This document shows positions 1 through 7,896 of a DNA stretch of 20,756 nucleotides, in pieces. The translations under genes were made by a program, and so were the position numbers. This DNA is from an uncultured Gemella sp. Its GTDB lineage: Bacteria > Bacillota > Bacilli > Staphylococcales > Gemellaceae. Positions within the stretch are counted from its first letter, which is position 1, and each line of letters opens with the position of its first letter. Under the pieces are notes generated by a model. It worked only from the letters and a program-made list of their open reading frames with translations. It was not told the origin of the DNA and did no database searches. The stretch lies in assembly GCA_947254465.1 (NCBI GenBank), contig CAMYEU010000006.1:1-20756 (forward strand). Reading direction: 5' to 3'.

Positions 1-50
1 TACGAGATCCTGAGATGTCTCGTGGGCTCGGAGATGTGTATAAGAGACAG
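1..50 (+). other. Nextera P7 adapter contamination (left end)
   Basis: Bases 1-8 are the tail of the Illumina P7 oligo, 9-16 an 8-base i7 index (CCTGAGAT), 17-31 the read-2 transposon tag and 32-50 the 19-bp Tn5 mosaic end ending in GAGACAG. This is library adapter, not genomic DNA. Biological sequence starts at 51. Confidence 0.98.
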
Positions 51-529
51 GCGGACAACTTTTCGCACGTTTAGCGACAGAGACTATCGTAGCATCACTT
101 TATTCAAAAGCAACTAGAAGTATGAAAAATAAGGATATTGAGGCTTATCCGTATCGTTTAATGCGAGTTGGGACATTTCTATTAACAAAAGATGGTTATA
201 AAGTATTTGTTCACGAAAGTGAACGTGAAAAAGAACCTCGTTTAGGTGAAAAAGTAACACTACGTGTTATCGGTGTTAAAGATAATGGTGAAATCAATGG
301 TTCATTCTTGCCACGTGCACATGAAAGAATGGATAGTGACGGACAAGCAATTATGGATTATATTGAAAATAATGGTTATTGTGAATTCACTGATAAATCT
401 GATCCAGAAGAGATTAAAGCCGTATTTGGAATGAGTAAAGGAAGCTTTAAGCGTGCTGTTGGAAGATTGTTCAAGAATAAGCTTATTATGATTGAAGAGG
501 ACGGATTATATAAACGTAAAGGAAGATAA
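51..529 (+). CDS. cvfB: CvfB/YitL-like S1 RNA-binding protein, C-terminal part
   Basis: This is the 3' end of a gene cut by the adapter. The reading frame is open from base 53 through the ATG at 122, so that ATG is internal and the true start lies off the contig. About 158 residues remain of a family usually near 280-300. The first part looks like the last S1-like beta-barrel (motif FLLTKDGYKVFVHESER, roughly 46 residues after the break). The end has the family's winged-helix signature: a DKSDPEEI stretch, then MSKGSFKRAVGRLFK and a final short basic tail. CvfB-type proteins bind RNA and influence virulence gene expression in staphylococci; that role is family knowledge, not visible here. The small cupin gene follows 4 nt after the stop, so the two are probably co-transcribed. 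Confidence 0.85.
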
Positions 530-533
530 AACT

Positions 534-815
534 ATGAAAAAAATTAAATTAGATAAAAATGCGTTATTAGGTGGGATTATTTTAGAAAATGATAGATACC
601 AAGTGGTGCACATGAATCTTAAGACAGGGAATCAAACAGATTCATACAGCAATGATAAAAATATTTTATTATTAAATATTAGTGGGAAAATTACAGTTTC
701 TTTTGAGGAACAAGTGGAATCTGTGAATGAATTTGAACTATTAGAAATTCCAGCAGGAGTAGAACATGTAATAACATGTCTACAAGATGCGCAGATTTTT
801 GTAGTAAAACTATAA
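534..815 (+). CDS. small cupin-domain protein
   Basis: A 93-residue protein that looks like one compact cupin barrel. The stretch EIPAGVEHVI near residues 66-75 resembles the second conserved cupin motif, and the middle (LLLNISGKITVSFEE) resembles the turn-rich first half. The usual cluster of metal-binding histidines is mostly missing: only the His in PAGVEH is obvious, so metal binding and catalysis are doubtful. The start at 534 is chosen because GGAAG lies 8 nt upstream; a longer in-frame start inside the preceding gene has no ribosome binding site. No substrate can be suggested. A hairpin follows the stop. Confidence 0.7.
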   Translation: MKKIKLDKNALLGGIILENDRYQVVHMNLKTGNQTDSYSNDKNILLLNISGKITVSFEEQVESVNEFELLEIPAGVEHVITCLQDAQIFVVKL

Positions 816-824
816 CATACATAA

Positions 825-857
825 AGTGGCTTAAATGGAATATCTTTTTAGGCCACT
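825..857 (+). terminator. stem-loop after the cupin gene
   Basis: Arms AGTGGCTTAAA (825-835) and TTTAGGCCACT (847-857) form an 11-bp stem with one G-U pair and an 11-nt loop. No long T run follows (ATTATTAATT), so it is a weak terminator or an RNA-stability hairpin separating the cupin from rnz. Confidence 0.55.
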
Positions 858-885
858 ATTATTAATTATTGAGTAGAGGAATATA

Positions 886-1806
886 ATGGAAGTACAATTT
901 TTAGGAACAGGAGCTGGGCTTCCAGCAAAATTTAGAAATACACAGAGTTTTGTATTTAATTTTATGCAAGAACTAAAAGAGTGTTGGATGTTTGATTGTG
1001 GAGAGGCAACTCAACACCAGATTTTGAAAACAAATATTAAGCCAACCAAAATAACTAAAATTTTTATTAGTCATCTTCATGCTGATCATGTGCTAGGATT
1101 GATTGGTTTTTTATCTTCAAGAAGTTTTCTTTTAGATACTAAAGCGTCAAAGGTTACTATTTATGGACCTGTAGGTATTAAGGAGTTTATAGAGAAGAAT
1201 ATGATGTTCACACATTGTTCACTTTCTTATAGCGTGGAATATATTGAAATTTCTAGTGAACAGTGTATAATAGATAATAAAACTGTTACTGTTTTTAGCT
1301 ATCCACTAGCTCATAGTATTGAATGTTTTGGATATAAAATTATATTTAAAAAACAAAAAGGGAGCTTAGATGCAGATAAGTTAAAAGAATTAGGAATTAC
1401 GCCAGGACCATTTTATAGAGAAATAAAGGAAGCAGATACTTTCGAATTTAATGGTAAGGTGTATAATTCAAGTGATTTTTTATCTGAAGATAAACCTGGA
1501 AAAGAAATCTCAATTATACCAGATACAAGATACTTTGAAGGATTGAATGAATTTGTTAAAAATAGTAATATTATAATTACAGAATGTACATATTTATTAA
1601 AAGAAGATGCACATCATGCGAAAAAAAATTATCATCTAAGTGTATTAGATATAGAAAAGATAATAGAGAAAAGTAGAGTCGAAAATGTATTTTTAACGCA
1701 TATTAGTGCAAGATATGATAGAAGCATTGAGAAAGAGGCTATTGATACATTAAGTAGTAAATGTATGGTGAGAATAGCACATGATTTAGAAGAATATAGT
1801 TTGTAA
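886..1806 (+). CDS. rnz: ribonuclease Z
   Basis: tRNA 3'-processing endonuclease of the metallo-beta-lactamase fold; it cuts the 3' trailer of tRNA precursors in the cytoplasm. The 306-residue length is normal for the bacterial form. The N-terminus MEVQFLGTGAGLPAKFRN is the family signature. The zinc motif HLHADH gives H63, H65, D67 and H68; the family usually has HLHGDH, so G to A here is a mild variant. Further metal ligands are likely the His in YPLAHSIE and the His in FLTHISARY near the end. An AGAGGA site precedes the ATG. It leads a tight run with nudF, fur and a membrane protein, all on the same strand; no clear promoter is visible just upstream, so transcription may begin further back. 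Confidence 0.95.
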   Translation: MEVQFLGTGAGLPAKFRNTQSFVFNFMQELKECWMFDCGEATQHQILKTNIKPTKITKIFISHLHADHVLGLIGFLSSRSFLLDTKASKVTIYGPVGIKEFIEKNMMFTHCSLSYSVEYIEISSEQCIIDNKTVTVFSYPLAHSIECFGYKIIFKKQKGSLDADKLKELGITPGPFYREIKEADTFEFNGKVYNSSDFLSEDKPGKEISIIPDTRYFEGLNEFVKNSNIIITECTYLLKEDAHHAKKNYHLSVLDIEKIIEKSRVENVFLTHISARYDRSIEKEAIDTLSSKCMVRIAHDLEEYSL

Positions 1807-1822
1807 AAATTTGGAGGAAATT

Positions 1823-2380
1823 ATGAGAATAGACTTAGAAGAAAAAACTATTGATGTCGAAAAAATATTCAAAGGAAAAGTATTGGATGTAGAAGTGCAT
1901 ACAGTTACTTTACCGAATGGAGAAACTTCCAAACGCGAACTAATAAATCACAGAGGAGCAGTAGCAATCCTAGCATTAACAAAAAATGATGAAGTGGTTC
2001 TAGTTGAACAATATAGAAAAGCTATAGAATCGGTGACTTTAGAAATTCCTGCAGGTAAGTTAGAGCTTGGGGAAAGCAATAAGAAACTAGCGGCTATTCG
2101 TGAACTGCAAGAAGAAACAGGATATGTGGTTGAAGAAGACAGACTAGAAAAACTATGTGATGTTCATGTAGCTTTAGGATATAGTTCAGAATTAATTACA
2201 ATATATTATGTAGATAATTTAGAGTATCCTGGGGAACAGAATCCAGATGACGATGAGTTTATTAATCTACGTAAGTATAAAATTGAAGAAGCAATTAAAC
2301 TTTTAGATGACAATGTTATAACGGACAGTAAGACTATGCTTGCATTATCTTACTTAAAAAATAGGAAAGGCGCAAAATAG
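1823..2380 (+). CDS. nudF: Nudix hydrolase, ADP-ribose pyrophosphatase
   Basis: Hydrolyses ADP-ribose to AMP and ribose 5-phosphate, clearing a reactive NAD breakdown product. 185 residues. The Nudix box lies at about residues 78-100: GKLELGE, then RELQEETG. Between the first Glu and the REL triplet there are 8 residues where the classical consensus has 7, a one-residue loop insertion. Upstream EIPAG and downstream LGYSSELITIYYV are typical of the ADP-ribose subgroup. The start is set at ATG 1823 because GGAGGA (1813-1818) precedes it; the TTG at 1811 overlaps that site. fur starts 3 nt after the stop, a neighbourhood (nudF next to fur) also found in Bacillus, which supports the assignment. 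Confidence 0.9.
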   Translation: MRIDLEEKTIDVEKIFKGKVLDVEVHTVTLPNGETSKRELINHRGAVAILALTKNDEVVLVEQYRKAIESVTLEIPAGKLELGESNKKLAAIRELQEETGYVVEEDRLEKLCDVHVALGYSSELITIYYVDNLEYPGEQNPDDDEFINLRKYKIEEAIKLLDDNVITDSKTMLALSYLKNRKGAK

Positions 2381-2383
2381 TAT

Positions 2384-2830
2384 ATGAGCATTTATGATGA
2401 AATAATAAAAATAATTCAACAATCACCTTATAAACTAACACCACAAAGGGAAAAAATTGTTGAAATTCTAGTAGAGAATAAGGATCAGCACCTTAGTGCA
2501 GAAGAACTATACTTTATTTTAAAAGAGAAGACACCAGATATTGGTATTGCAACAGTTTATAGAACTTTAGATATTTTCTATGAATTAAAAATTTTAGAAA
2601 AAATATCTTTTAGTAACGGTGTTTCTAAATATCATTTAAGACAATCTGTAGATGATGAGCTTCATCATCATTTAATCTGTACTAATTGCAATAATATAGA
2701 GAAAGTATCTAATCCTATATTTAATAAACTTATTGAATATATGAAAAAAGAGTATTCTTTTGAGGTTCAAGATAATTCTTTATCATTCTATGGAACTTGC
2801 GCTAAGTGTAAGGGTAAAGGTGAAAAATAA
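2384..2830 (+). CDS. fur: Fur-family metal-dependent repressor
   Basis: A 148-residue winged-helix regulator. The DNA-binding half holds LTPQREKIVEIL (residues 18-29) and the recognition helix around IGIATVYRTLDIF (53-65). The metal half has the HHH run at 94-96 and two CxxC pairs, C99/C102 and C139/C142, forming the structural zinc site as in Bacillus Fur. Length, the KLTPQRE opening and the position after nudF favour the iron regulator Fur over PerR or Zur, but the sensory metal cannot be proved from sequence. There is no strong ribosome binding site, and only 3 nt separate it from nudF, so translational coupling is likely. The stop overlaps the next start by one base. Confidence 0.88.
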   Translation: MSIYDEIIKIIQQSPYKLTPQREKIVEILVENKDQHLSAEELYFILKEKTPDIGIATVYRTLDIFYELKILEKISFSNGVSKYHLRQSVDDELHHHLICTNCNNIEKVSNPIFNKLIEYMKKEYSFEVQDNSLSFYGTCAKCKGKGEK

Positions 2831-3288
2831 TGTATTTTGACAAATTAGAGAAAATATTATTACTTATCTCTAGTGTAATATATATCTTGTATATTGGTTT
2901 TATTGGAGGAATGATCAACTTATTTCGAGAGTATGCAGGAAATGAGTATTTAAGAACTAAAATAGTCGATCAAATTCGTGAACAAACAAAACTTACTCAG
3001 GATAGTGCTAATGTTTCTACGAAAGATATGCATTTTATCTTTCAAGTTATGGGACAATTAGCGTGGTTATATTTTGCACTACTAGTAATTTTATTTTTAT
3101 TATTACTATTTGTAATGTTTAAAAAAGGGATAAATCACAATATAGTAGCATTTTTATTCTTAGTATATAGCATATTATTATTAATCTTTAGCTTAGGTAT
3201 ATTATTTATTAGCTGTATAATATACTTCTTCTTAGGAATAAGAATAATATTAGTAAGAAATTCAGAAAAATATAATAGTCAACTTTAG
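2830..3288 (+). CDS. four-helix membrane protein, DUF4064-like
   Basis: 152 residues with four predicted transmembrane helices: about 8-28, 75-97, 104-124 and 127-147. Between helices 1 and 2 lies a polar loop of roughly 45 residues, probably outside the membrane. The layout (N-terminal helix, extended loop, three close C-terminal helices, and a basic tail after IRIILVRNSE) resembles the DUF4064 family of Bacilli; this is a pattern match only. The ATG overlaps the fur stop (ATAATG), so it is translationally coupled to fur. No function can be assigned. A strong terminator begins inside its stop codon. Confidence 0.65.
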   Translation: MYFDKLEKILLLISSVIYILYIGFIGGMINLFREYAGNEYLRTKIVDQIREQTKLTQDSANVSTKDMHFIFQVMGQLAWLYFALLVILFLLLLFVMFKKGINHNIVAFLFLVYSILLLIFSLGILFISCIIYFFLGIRIILVRNSEKYNSQL

Positions 3289-3325
3289 TTTTCGAAGAGA
3301 GATGATTTCTTCGAAAACTTTTTTT
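3287..3325 (+). terminator. strong intrinsic terminator
   Basis: A perfect 12-bp stem, AGTTTTCGAAGA (3287-3298) with TCTTCGAAAACT (3308-3319), a 9-nt loop and a run of seven T. The stem begins within the TAG stop codon. It ends the rnz-nudF-fur-membrane protein unit. Confidence 0.92.
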
Positions 3326-3556
3326 ATAAAATTTTTAAAAATATATTCCAATGCTGAAGTAATATAATAGTAAAATATTAAAATTAACAAGAATAAAAAA
3401 TAATAACTAAAAAAAGTGTATAGAAGTGGGTGAAAATAAAAGAAAGTGAAATATATCATATTTTAAAGAGATATGAAACATCTATCATATATAAATTAAT
3501 GAAGATAAGTGAAAAAATAACTGTACTTATTTAGAGTTTTTTTAAGAAATATTAAT
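3326..3556. other. AT-rich intergenic stretch
   Basis: About 230 bp between the terminator and the promoter of the acylase gene. It is A-rich with no plausible start plus ribosome binding site and no stable GC-containing hairpin. The only long minus-strand frame here is low-complexity F/Y/I sequence with no ribosome binding site. I see no gene or RNA. Confidence 0.6.
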
Positions 3557-3597
3557 TTGCAAAATGTAATTGAAGCTAATATAATTCTTAGTATAAT
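3557..3597 (+). promoter_or_regulatory. candidate promoter(s) of the acylase gene
   Basis: TTGCAA (3557-3562), 17 bp, then TATAAT (3580-3585). A second overlapping pair is TTGAAG (3570-3575), 16 bp, TATAAT (3592-3597). Both would give a very short leader ahead of AGGAGG (3607-3612). Confidence 0.6.
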
Positions 3598-3616
3598 TTA
3601 TTTTCTAGGAGGTCTT

Positions 3617-5971
3617 ATGAAAAATAAAGTTATTAAGATATTGAAAAGATTAGCTATAGCACTAGTGTCAGTTATATTGTTGGCTGGGGGATATGGATAT
3701 TATTTTATTCACAAATCTCTACCAAAAGTTGAGGGAAAGATAGAATTAAATATATTAGATAAAAGTGCAAAAGTATCACGTGATAAAAATGGAATTCCTA
3801 CAGTTGAGGCTGAAAATGATATCGATGTGTATAAGGTGCAGGGGTATACTCATGCTCAAGACAGATTGTTTCAAATGGACTTAGCTAGAAGACAAGCTAG
3901 TGGAAGACTTTCTGAAATTGTAGGAGAAGCGGCATTAGAAAATGATAAGAAATTTTTAGTATTTTCTCTTAGAAAAGCAGCCGAAGCCTCATATAATGAC
4001 TATTCAGAAGAGGCTAAGAAAATATTGGAAAGTTATGCACAAGGGGTTAATGCGTATATAGACGAAGCGAAGAGAGATAATAAATTACCTTATGAATTTT
4101 CTCTATTAGGATATTCTCCTGAAAATTGGACACCAATTGATTCGCTAACTGTAGGAAAATATATGGCATATGACTTAGGAGGACACTGGGATCACTTAGG
4201 TTTTAATAATTGGATTTTAAATAATTTAGGGGAAGAAAATTTAAAACAATTATTACCAGATAGTTTCTCGAATAATAAAGATAATGAAGAAATAATAAAA
4301 GCAAATTTAGGTCTAGATGTGAGTATAGATAAGAATACAGCAGAAACAGAAAGACCACCTATGGAAAATGGTAGTAATGATTGGGTTGTTTCTGGTAAGA
4401 AGACTAAATCAGGTAAACCGTTATTGGCAGATGATCCACATTTAGGACTCGGAACACCATCAGTATGGTATCAGATGACTCTATCAACTCCAAGTAATAA
4501 GGTTTCTGGTGTAATTTTCCCTGGGGTGCCTGGTATTATTCTAGGTCATAATGAACATATAGCGTGGGGTGTTACTAATTTTGGACCAGATGTACAAGAT
4601 TTATATATTGAGAAAAGACAGGAGAATAATCCATATAGATTTAAATATGATAATGAGTATTATGATGCTCAGGTCGATAAGTATTCAATCAAGATAAAAG
4701 GTAAAGATGCAGTTGATTATGAGGTAGTTAACACAAAACATGGTCCAATAATCGATCAGTTACTTAAACCGTTAGGCAATAAAGATGCAAGTTTCTCGAT
4801 GCAATGGACAGCACTAGAATCAACACAAGGGTTAGAAGCTATTTTAAATATTGATAAATCAAAAAATTGGCAAGAATTTGAAAAATCATTGGAAAAATTC
4901 AAAGCTCCAGCTCAAAATTTTGTTTTCGCTGATAATGAAGGTAATATAGCATATAAATCAAATGGTAATGTTCCGATTAGGAAAAAAGGTGATGGAAATC
5001 TCCCGGTGCCAGGATATAGTAGTGACTACGGTTGGAGTGGTTATGTTTCTTATGATAAATTACCGAAACTCGTTAATCCAGAAGAAGGATTTATAGCTAC
5101 AGCTAATACCGAGACTGTAAAAACTGATTACCATATATCAAATGTATGGGCACAACCGTATAGAAAAGCTCGTATAGATGAAATATTATCGAAAAGAAAT
5201 AACTTAACAGTAGATGATATGAAAAAACTTCAAATGGATACAAAAAATTTATATTCTCAAGAATTTTTACCGAATTTCTTAAAAAATATAAATATTGACA
5301 AAATTTCTAAAAAGGAAATTGTTGATAAGTTAAAATTGTGGAATAATGTAGATGATAAGGATGATTCTTCGCCACTTATTTTTGACCTTTGGATGAAAAA
5401 GATACAATCATATATATTAAAGGATAAGATAAATTCTGATGTTTATAAATTCATGCCACATAAAGAAAGTTATGTAGATAAGATTCTTAGAGATAGCATA
5501 AATGATAAGAAGGTAAATCTTATTGAGGAAAAAGGTGGGTTAAATGAGGTATTGACTAACAGTCTAAATGAAACGATATCTGAATTAGAAGGAAAATATG
5601 GAACAGATGTATCTAAATGGAAGTGGGGAGAGGCTCATAAATTAGGGTTTAGACATCCGTTATCTAAATCATCAACATTATTGGCGTACTTCTTAAATCC
5701 TAAAGAATACCCAATTTCAGGTTCGAAAGTAACAGTTCAAGCAGCGAAACAAAACGAAGAAGGACTTGTAAATCATGGTGCTTCTTGGAGATTTGTCTAT
5801 GATTTTGAAACTAAAACTGGACATCATATTGTAGGCCCTGGACAAAGTGGACACTTCTTAAGTGATAATTATGATGATCAAATAGAAAAATGGGTAAAAG
5901 GAGAATATACGAGTGAATCTATAGGAAATATTCCTAAAGATAAAGTATTGGAGCTTGTACCTAAGAAATGA
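3617..5971 (+). CDS. penicillin acylase-family Ntn hydrolase, membrane-anchored
   Basis: 784 residues of peptidase family S45. These enzymes cut themselves into two chains and hydrolyse amide bonds of beta-lactams, acyl-homoserine lactones or other N-acyl compounds. A single hydrophobic segment at about residues 9-29 follows basic residues and lacks a clear cleavage site, so it is probably an N-terminal anchor with the enzyme outside. The N-domain motif QGYTHAQDRLFQMDL is typical. The self-cleavage site is NGSNDWVVSG: Ser253 becomes the nucleophile. DDPHLGLG puts a His 22 residues later, as in several relatives, and Asn497 in IATANTE is the likely oxyanion-hole Asn. Start 3617 is chosen because AGGAGG lies 4 nt upstream of it. 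The gene is monocistronic with its own promoter. The natural substrate is unknown. Confidence 0.9.
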   Translation: MKNKVIKILKRLAIALVSVILLAGGYGYYFIHKSLPKVEGKIELNILDKSAKVSRDKNGIPTVEAENDIDVYKVQGYTHAQDRLFQMDLARRQASGRLSEIVGEAALENDKKFLVFSLRKAAEASYNDYSEEAKKILESYAQGVNAYIDEAKRDNKLPYEFSLLGYSPENWTPIDSLTVGKYMAYDLGGHWDHLGFNNWILNNLGEENLKQLLPDSFSNNKDNEEIIKANLGLDVSIDKNTAETERPPMENGSNDWVVSGKKTKSGKPLLADDPHLGLGTPSVWYQMTLSTPSNKVSGVIFPGVPGIILGHNEHIAWGVTNFGPDVQDLYIEKRQENNPYRFKYDNEYYDAQVDKYSIKIKGKDAVDYEVVNTKHGPIIDQLLKPLGNKDASFSMQWTALESTQGLEAILNIDKSKNWQEFEKSLEKFKAPAQNFVFADNEGNIAYKSNGNVPIRKKGDGNLPVPGYSSDYGWSGYVSYDKLPKLVNPEEGFIATANTETVKTDYHISNVWAQPYRKARIDEILSKRNNLTVDDMKKLQMDTKNLYSQEFLPNFLKNINIDKISKKEIVDKLKLWNNVDDKDDSSPLIFDLWMKKIQSYILKDKINSDVYKFMPHKESYVDKILRDSINDKKVNLIEEKGGLNEVLTNSLNETISELEGKYGTDVSKWKWGEAHKLGFRHPLSKSSTLLAYFLNPKEYPISGSKVTVQAAKQNEEGLVNHGASWRFVYDFETKTGHHIVGPGQSGHFLSDNYDDQIEKWVKGEYTSESIGNIPKDKVLELVPKK

Positions 5972-5981
5972 GATGAATAAT

Positions 5982-6018
5982 AGAAAGTAATGAGGTTTTC
6001 TTATTACTTTCTGTATTT
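5982..6018 (+). terminator. weak terminator after the acylase gene
   Basis: Arms AGAAAGTAAT (5982-5991) and ATTACTTTCT (6003-6012) with an 11-nt loop, followed by GTATTTTAAT. The stem is AT-rich and the T run is short. Confidence 0.6.
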
Positions 6019-6052
6019 TAATAGAAAAAATATATAATATTATAAAAATAAT

Positions 6053-6080
6053 TTGAATAAAGAAAAAAATCTGATATAAT
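6053..6080 (+). promoter_or_regulatory. promoter of the small RNA
   Basis: TTGAAT (6053-6058), 16 bp, TATAAT (6075-6080). The expected start (about 6086-6088) coincides with the first bases of the RNA's closing stem. Confidence 0.7.
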
Positions 6081-6085
6081 TAGGG

Positions 6086-6197
6086 TAACAAGTAGGGCAG
6101 TGGTTTGAAGAAGGAATACGCTCTGAGAAGAGAAATGGCGGTGCGAATCCGTCCGACTACTTGTTATGACATCTATTTTAATAGGTGTCTTTTTTTA
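6086..6197 (+). ncRNA. free-standing structured RNA with a tRNA-like T arm
   Basis: A transcript of about 110 nt with its own promoter and terminator and no open frame. A perfect 10-bp closing stem joins TAACAAGTAG (6086-6095) to CTACTTGTTA (6157-6166). Next to its 3' strand is a T-arm-like hairpin, GGCGG TGCGAAT CCGTC (6137-6153), with a 7-nt loop close to the tRNA TTCGAAT. A small hairpin CTCT-GAGA-AGAG (6121-6132) sits near the middle. The terminator is GACATCTATT/AATAGGTGTC (6168-6177, 6180-6189) plus eight T. It is not a normal tRNA: no anticodon arm can be drawn, there is no CCA, and an unpaired GA separates the T arm from the closing stem. The GGTGCGAATCC element also recalls cobalamin aptamers, but no B12 box is present. 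I do not recognise the family. Confidence 0.65.
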
Positions 6198-6226
6198 TTT
6201 ATTTAATAACAAAATAATAATCATCA

Positions 6227-6235
6227 TGTTATAAT
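6227..6235 (+). promoter_or_regulatory. extended -10 element before the PLP-homeostasis gene
   Basis: TGTTATAAT is an extended -10; the -35 (TAACAA, 6207-6212) is weak. It would give a leader of about 35 nt. The surrounding bases form a loose AT-rich palindrome. Confidence 0.45.
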
Positions 6236-6276
6236 TATAATATAACATTAAAAATATAGAGTAAGTAGGATAGAAA

Positions 6277-6954
6277 ATGAACGTTAGAGAGAATTTTGAA
6301 ATAATAACAAGAGAAATAGCGGAAACTTGTGAAAAAGTAGGAAGAAATACTGATGAAGTGAACTTAATAGCTGTAACTAAATATGTTACTGATGCTAGAG
6401 TGGACGAAGCTATAGAAGCAGGTATTACAGATTTTGCAGAGAATCGTCCACAAAATTATGTTGAAAGAAAAAATAATTATTCTAATAAAACGTGGCATTT
6501 AATTGGAAGTTTACAAACTAGAAAAGTACGTGATGTGATCAATGAGGTTGATTATTTTCACGCATTAGATAGAGATAGTTTAGCTAGAGAAATCGAAAAA
6601 CGTGCTGATAAGGAAATTAAATGTTTTGTGCAGGTGAATGTTTCGGGAGAAGAGAGTAAACATGGTTTAACTTCTGAAGAAGCTATTGACTTTATAAAAT
6701 CATTAGAGCAGTATTCAAAAATAAAAGTTGTAGGACTTATGACAATGGCACCTTTTGTCGAAGATGAGGATGTGTTACGTAATTGCTTTAGAAAATTAAG
6801 AAAATTACGTGATATAGTAAAAGGGCTGAATTTATCATACGCACCATGTGAGTTTTTATCTATGGGTATGAGTAATGATTATAAGATTGCAATTGAAGAA
6901 GGTGCAACTCATATAAGAGTCGGTACTGCATTAGTAGGTTGTGAGTTAAAATAA
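6277..6954 (+). CDS. YggS/PLPBP-type pyridoxal phosphate homeostasis protein
   Basis: 225 residues, the family's usual size. These cytoplasmic proteins bind PLP on a single alanine-racemase-like barrel, have no known catalytic activity and balance free B6 and amino-acid pools. The PLP lysine is K35 in LIAVTKYV. Other signatures are FAENRPQN, WHLIGSLQTRK (usually HFIGxLQxNK), GLMTMAPF, and the phosphate-binding end LSMGMSNDYKIAIEEGATHIRVG. In many Bacilli the homologue sits upstream of sepF in the division cluster; here it is followed instead by a metalloprotease gene 22 nt downstream, so the location is separate from that cluster. The ribosome binding site (TAGGAT) is modest. Confidence 0.92.
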   Translation: MNVRENFEIITREIAETCEKVGRNTDEVNLIAVTKYVTDARVDEAIEAGITDFAENRPQNYVERKNNYSNKTWHLIGSLQTRKVRDVINEVDYFHALDRDSLAREIEKRADKEIKCFVQVNVSGEESKHGLTSEEAIDFIKSLEQYSKIKVVGLMTMAPFVEDEDVLRNCFRKLRKLRDIVKGLNLSYAPCEFLSMGMSNDYKIAIEEGATHIRVGTALVGCELK

Positions 6955-6976
6955 TAAAATATAGAGGAGGGGTAGT

Positions 6977-7675
6977 ATGCAAAGAATAATAAGTGTAGAT
7001 GATTTAGTAGTTACGATAAAATACAGGAAAAGCATGAAAAACATTTATTTAAGAGTGGAAAAGAATGCAGATGTAGTAGTAAGTGCCCCTCCGAGAACAG
7101 CTAATTATATTATAAAAAAACTTGTTCAAGATAATATAGATGAAATAAAACTTAGAAGGAATAATATCTTGAAGAATGGTCATACTGTTAAAAATTATGT
7201 AACAGGTGAAAAACATTTTGTTTTCGGGAAAGAGCTAACTTTAGAAGTTAGAAGCGGTTTGAAGAATTCGGTTGGAATAGTTAATGATAAATTAATCCTA
7301 GTTATAAAAGATAAAGAACAAGATCGAGAGCAAATACTGACAAAAGAGTTGAGAAAAATTTTATATAATAGATCGTTAGAATTTATTAATAAATATGAGA
7401 AAATCATGAATGTCCATGCTGAAGAACTTAGAATTAAAAAGATGAAAACACGCTGGGGTACATGCAATATTACAGCCAAAAGAATCTGGATAAATTATGA
7501 ACTTGTAAAATACCCGATTGAATGTTTAGAACATACTATTGTCCATGAACTTACTCATTTGTTAGAAACAAACCATACACTTAAATTCTATTCGTTATTA
7601 GGGAAATATTACCCTAATTTTAGAGAAAATGATAAATTAATAAAAGAATTTAGTAAAAAACTAGTTGGTAAATAG
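6977..7675 (+). CDS. YgjP-like zinc metallopeptidase
   Basis: 232 residues. The C-terminal half is the YgjP/DUF45 gluzincin-like domain: the preceding MKTRWGTCN motif, then the zinc motif HELTH with H190, E191 and H194, followed by the third likely ligand H200 in ETNHT. There is no signal peptide or membrane segment, so it is cytoplasmic. The N-terminal half (residues 1-100) is a beta-rich region with KYRKSMKNIYLRV, as in the family. The substrate is unknown. The GAGGAGGGG ribosome binding site 6 nt upstream is very strong, and the close spacing to the gene before suggests co-transcription. Confidence 0.85.
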   Translation: MQRIISVDDLVVTIKYRKSMKNIYLRVEKNADVVVSAPPRTANYIIKKLVQDNIDEIKLRRNNILKNGHTVKNYVTGEKHFVFGKELTLEVRSGLKNSVGIVNDKLILVIKDKEQDREQILTKELRKILYNRSLEFINKYEKIMNVHAEELRIKKMKTRWGTCNITAKRIWINYELVKYPIECLEHTIVHELTHLLETNHTLKFYSLLGKYYPNFRENDKLIKEFSKKLVGK

Positions 7676-7794
7676 AAAAAAGTATGTAAGTATTACAATT
7701 TTTTTGAAATTTAGTATTAATTTGAAGAGGGGTTAAAGGATTTTTTGAGACTATTTAACTAACTCTTAAAAACGATAATTTAAATGTGTAACGA

Positions 7795-7823
7795 TTGACT
7801 TTTTATGCTATTTACTATATAAT
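7795..7823 (+). promoter_or_regulatory. strong promoter of trigger factor
   Basis: TTGACT (7795-7800), 17 bp, TATAAT (7818-7823), close to consensus. The leader of about 67 nt contains two small hairpins, TTAGTAT/ATACTAA (7837-7854) and ATACT/AGTAT (7866-7879), just before GGAGG at 7884. Confidence 0.8.
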
Positions 7824-7896
7824 TAATCAAGAGTTTTTAGTATTTTTATACTAACATTTTTGATGATACTTAAAAGTATTTTTGGAGGAAAAATAA

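Noticed and set aside
122..529. Complete 135-residue gene starting at 122
   Set aside because: The frame is open upstream to the adapter and the family is about twice as long, so the Met is internal.
3262..3459. 65-residue minus-strand frame
   Set aside because: Low-complexity F/Y/I sequence over a terminator, with no ribosome binding site.
6086..6166. tRNA gene call for the structured RNA
   Set aside because: The T-like arm and closing stem look right, but there is no anticodon arm, no CCA, a 10-bp closing stem and an unpaired GA between the T arm and that stem.
6121..6166. Cobalamin riboswitch
   Set aside because: GGTGCGAATCC resembles the aptamer core, but no B12 box, no GCCACTG element and no cobalamin gene follow.
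6229..6243. PerR/Fur box before the PLP-homeostasis gene
   Set aside because: TTATAAT-T-ATAATAT matches the PerR pattern at 12 of 14 positions, but in such AT-rich DNA that is expected by chance and it overlaps the -10.
7676..7790. Terminator between the metalloprotease gene and tig
   Set aside because: A GTTAAA/TTTAAC pairing exists, but it has a 22-nt loop region with mismatched flanks and no T run.
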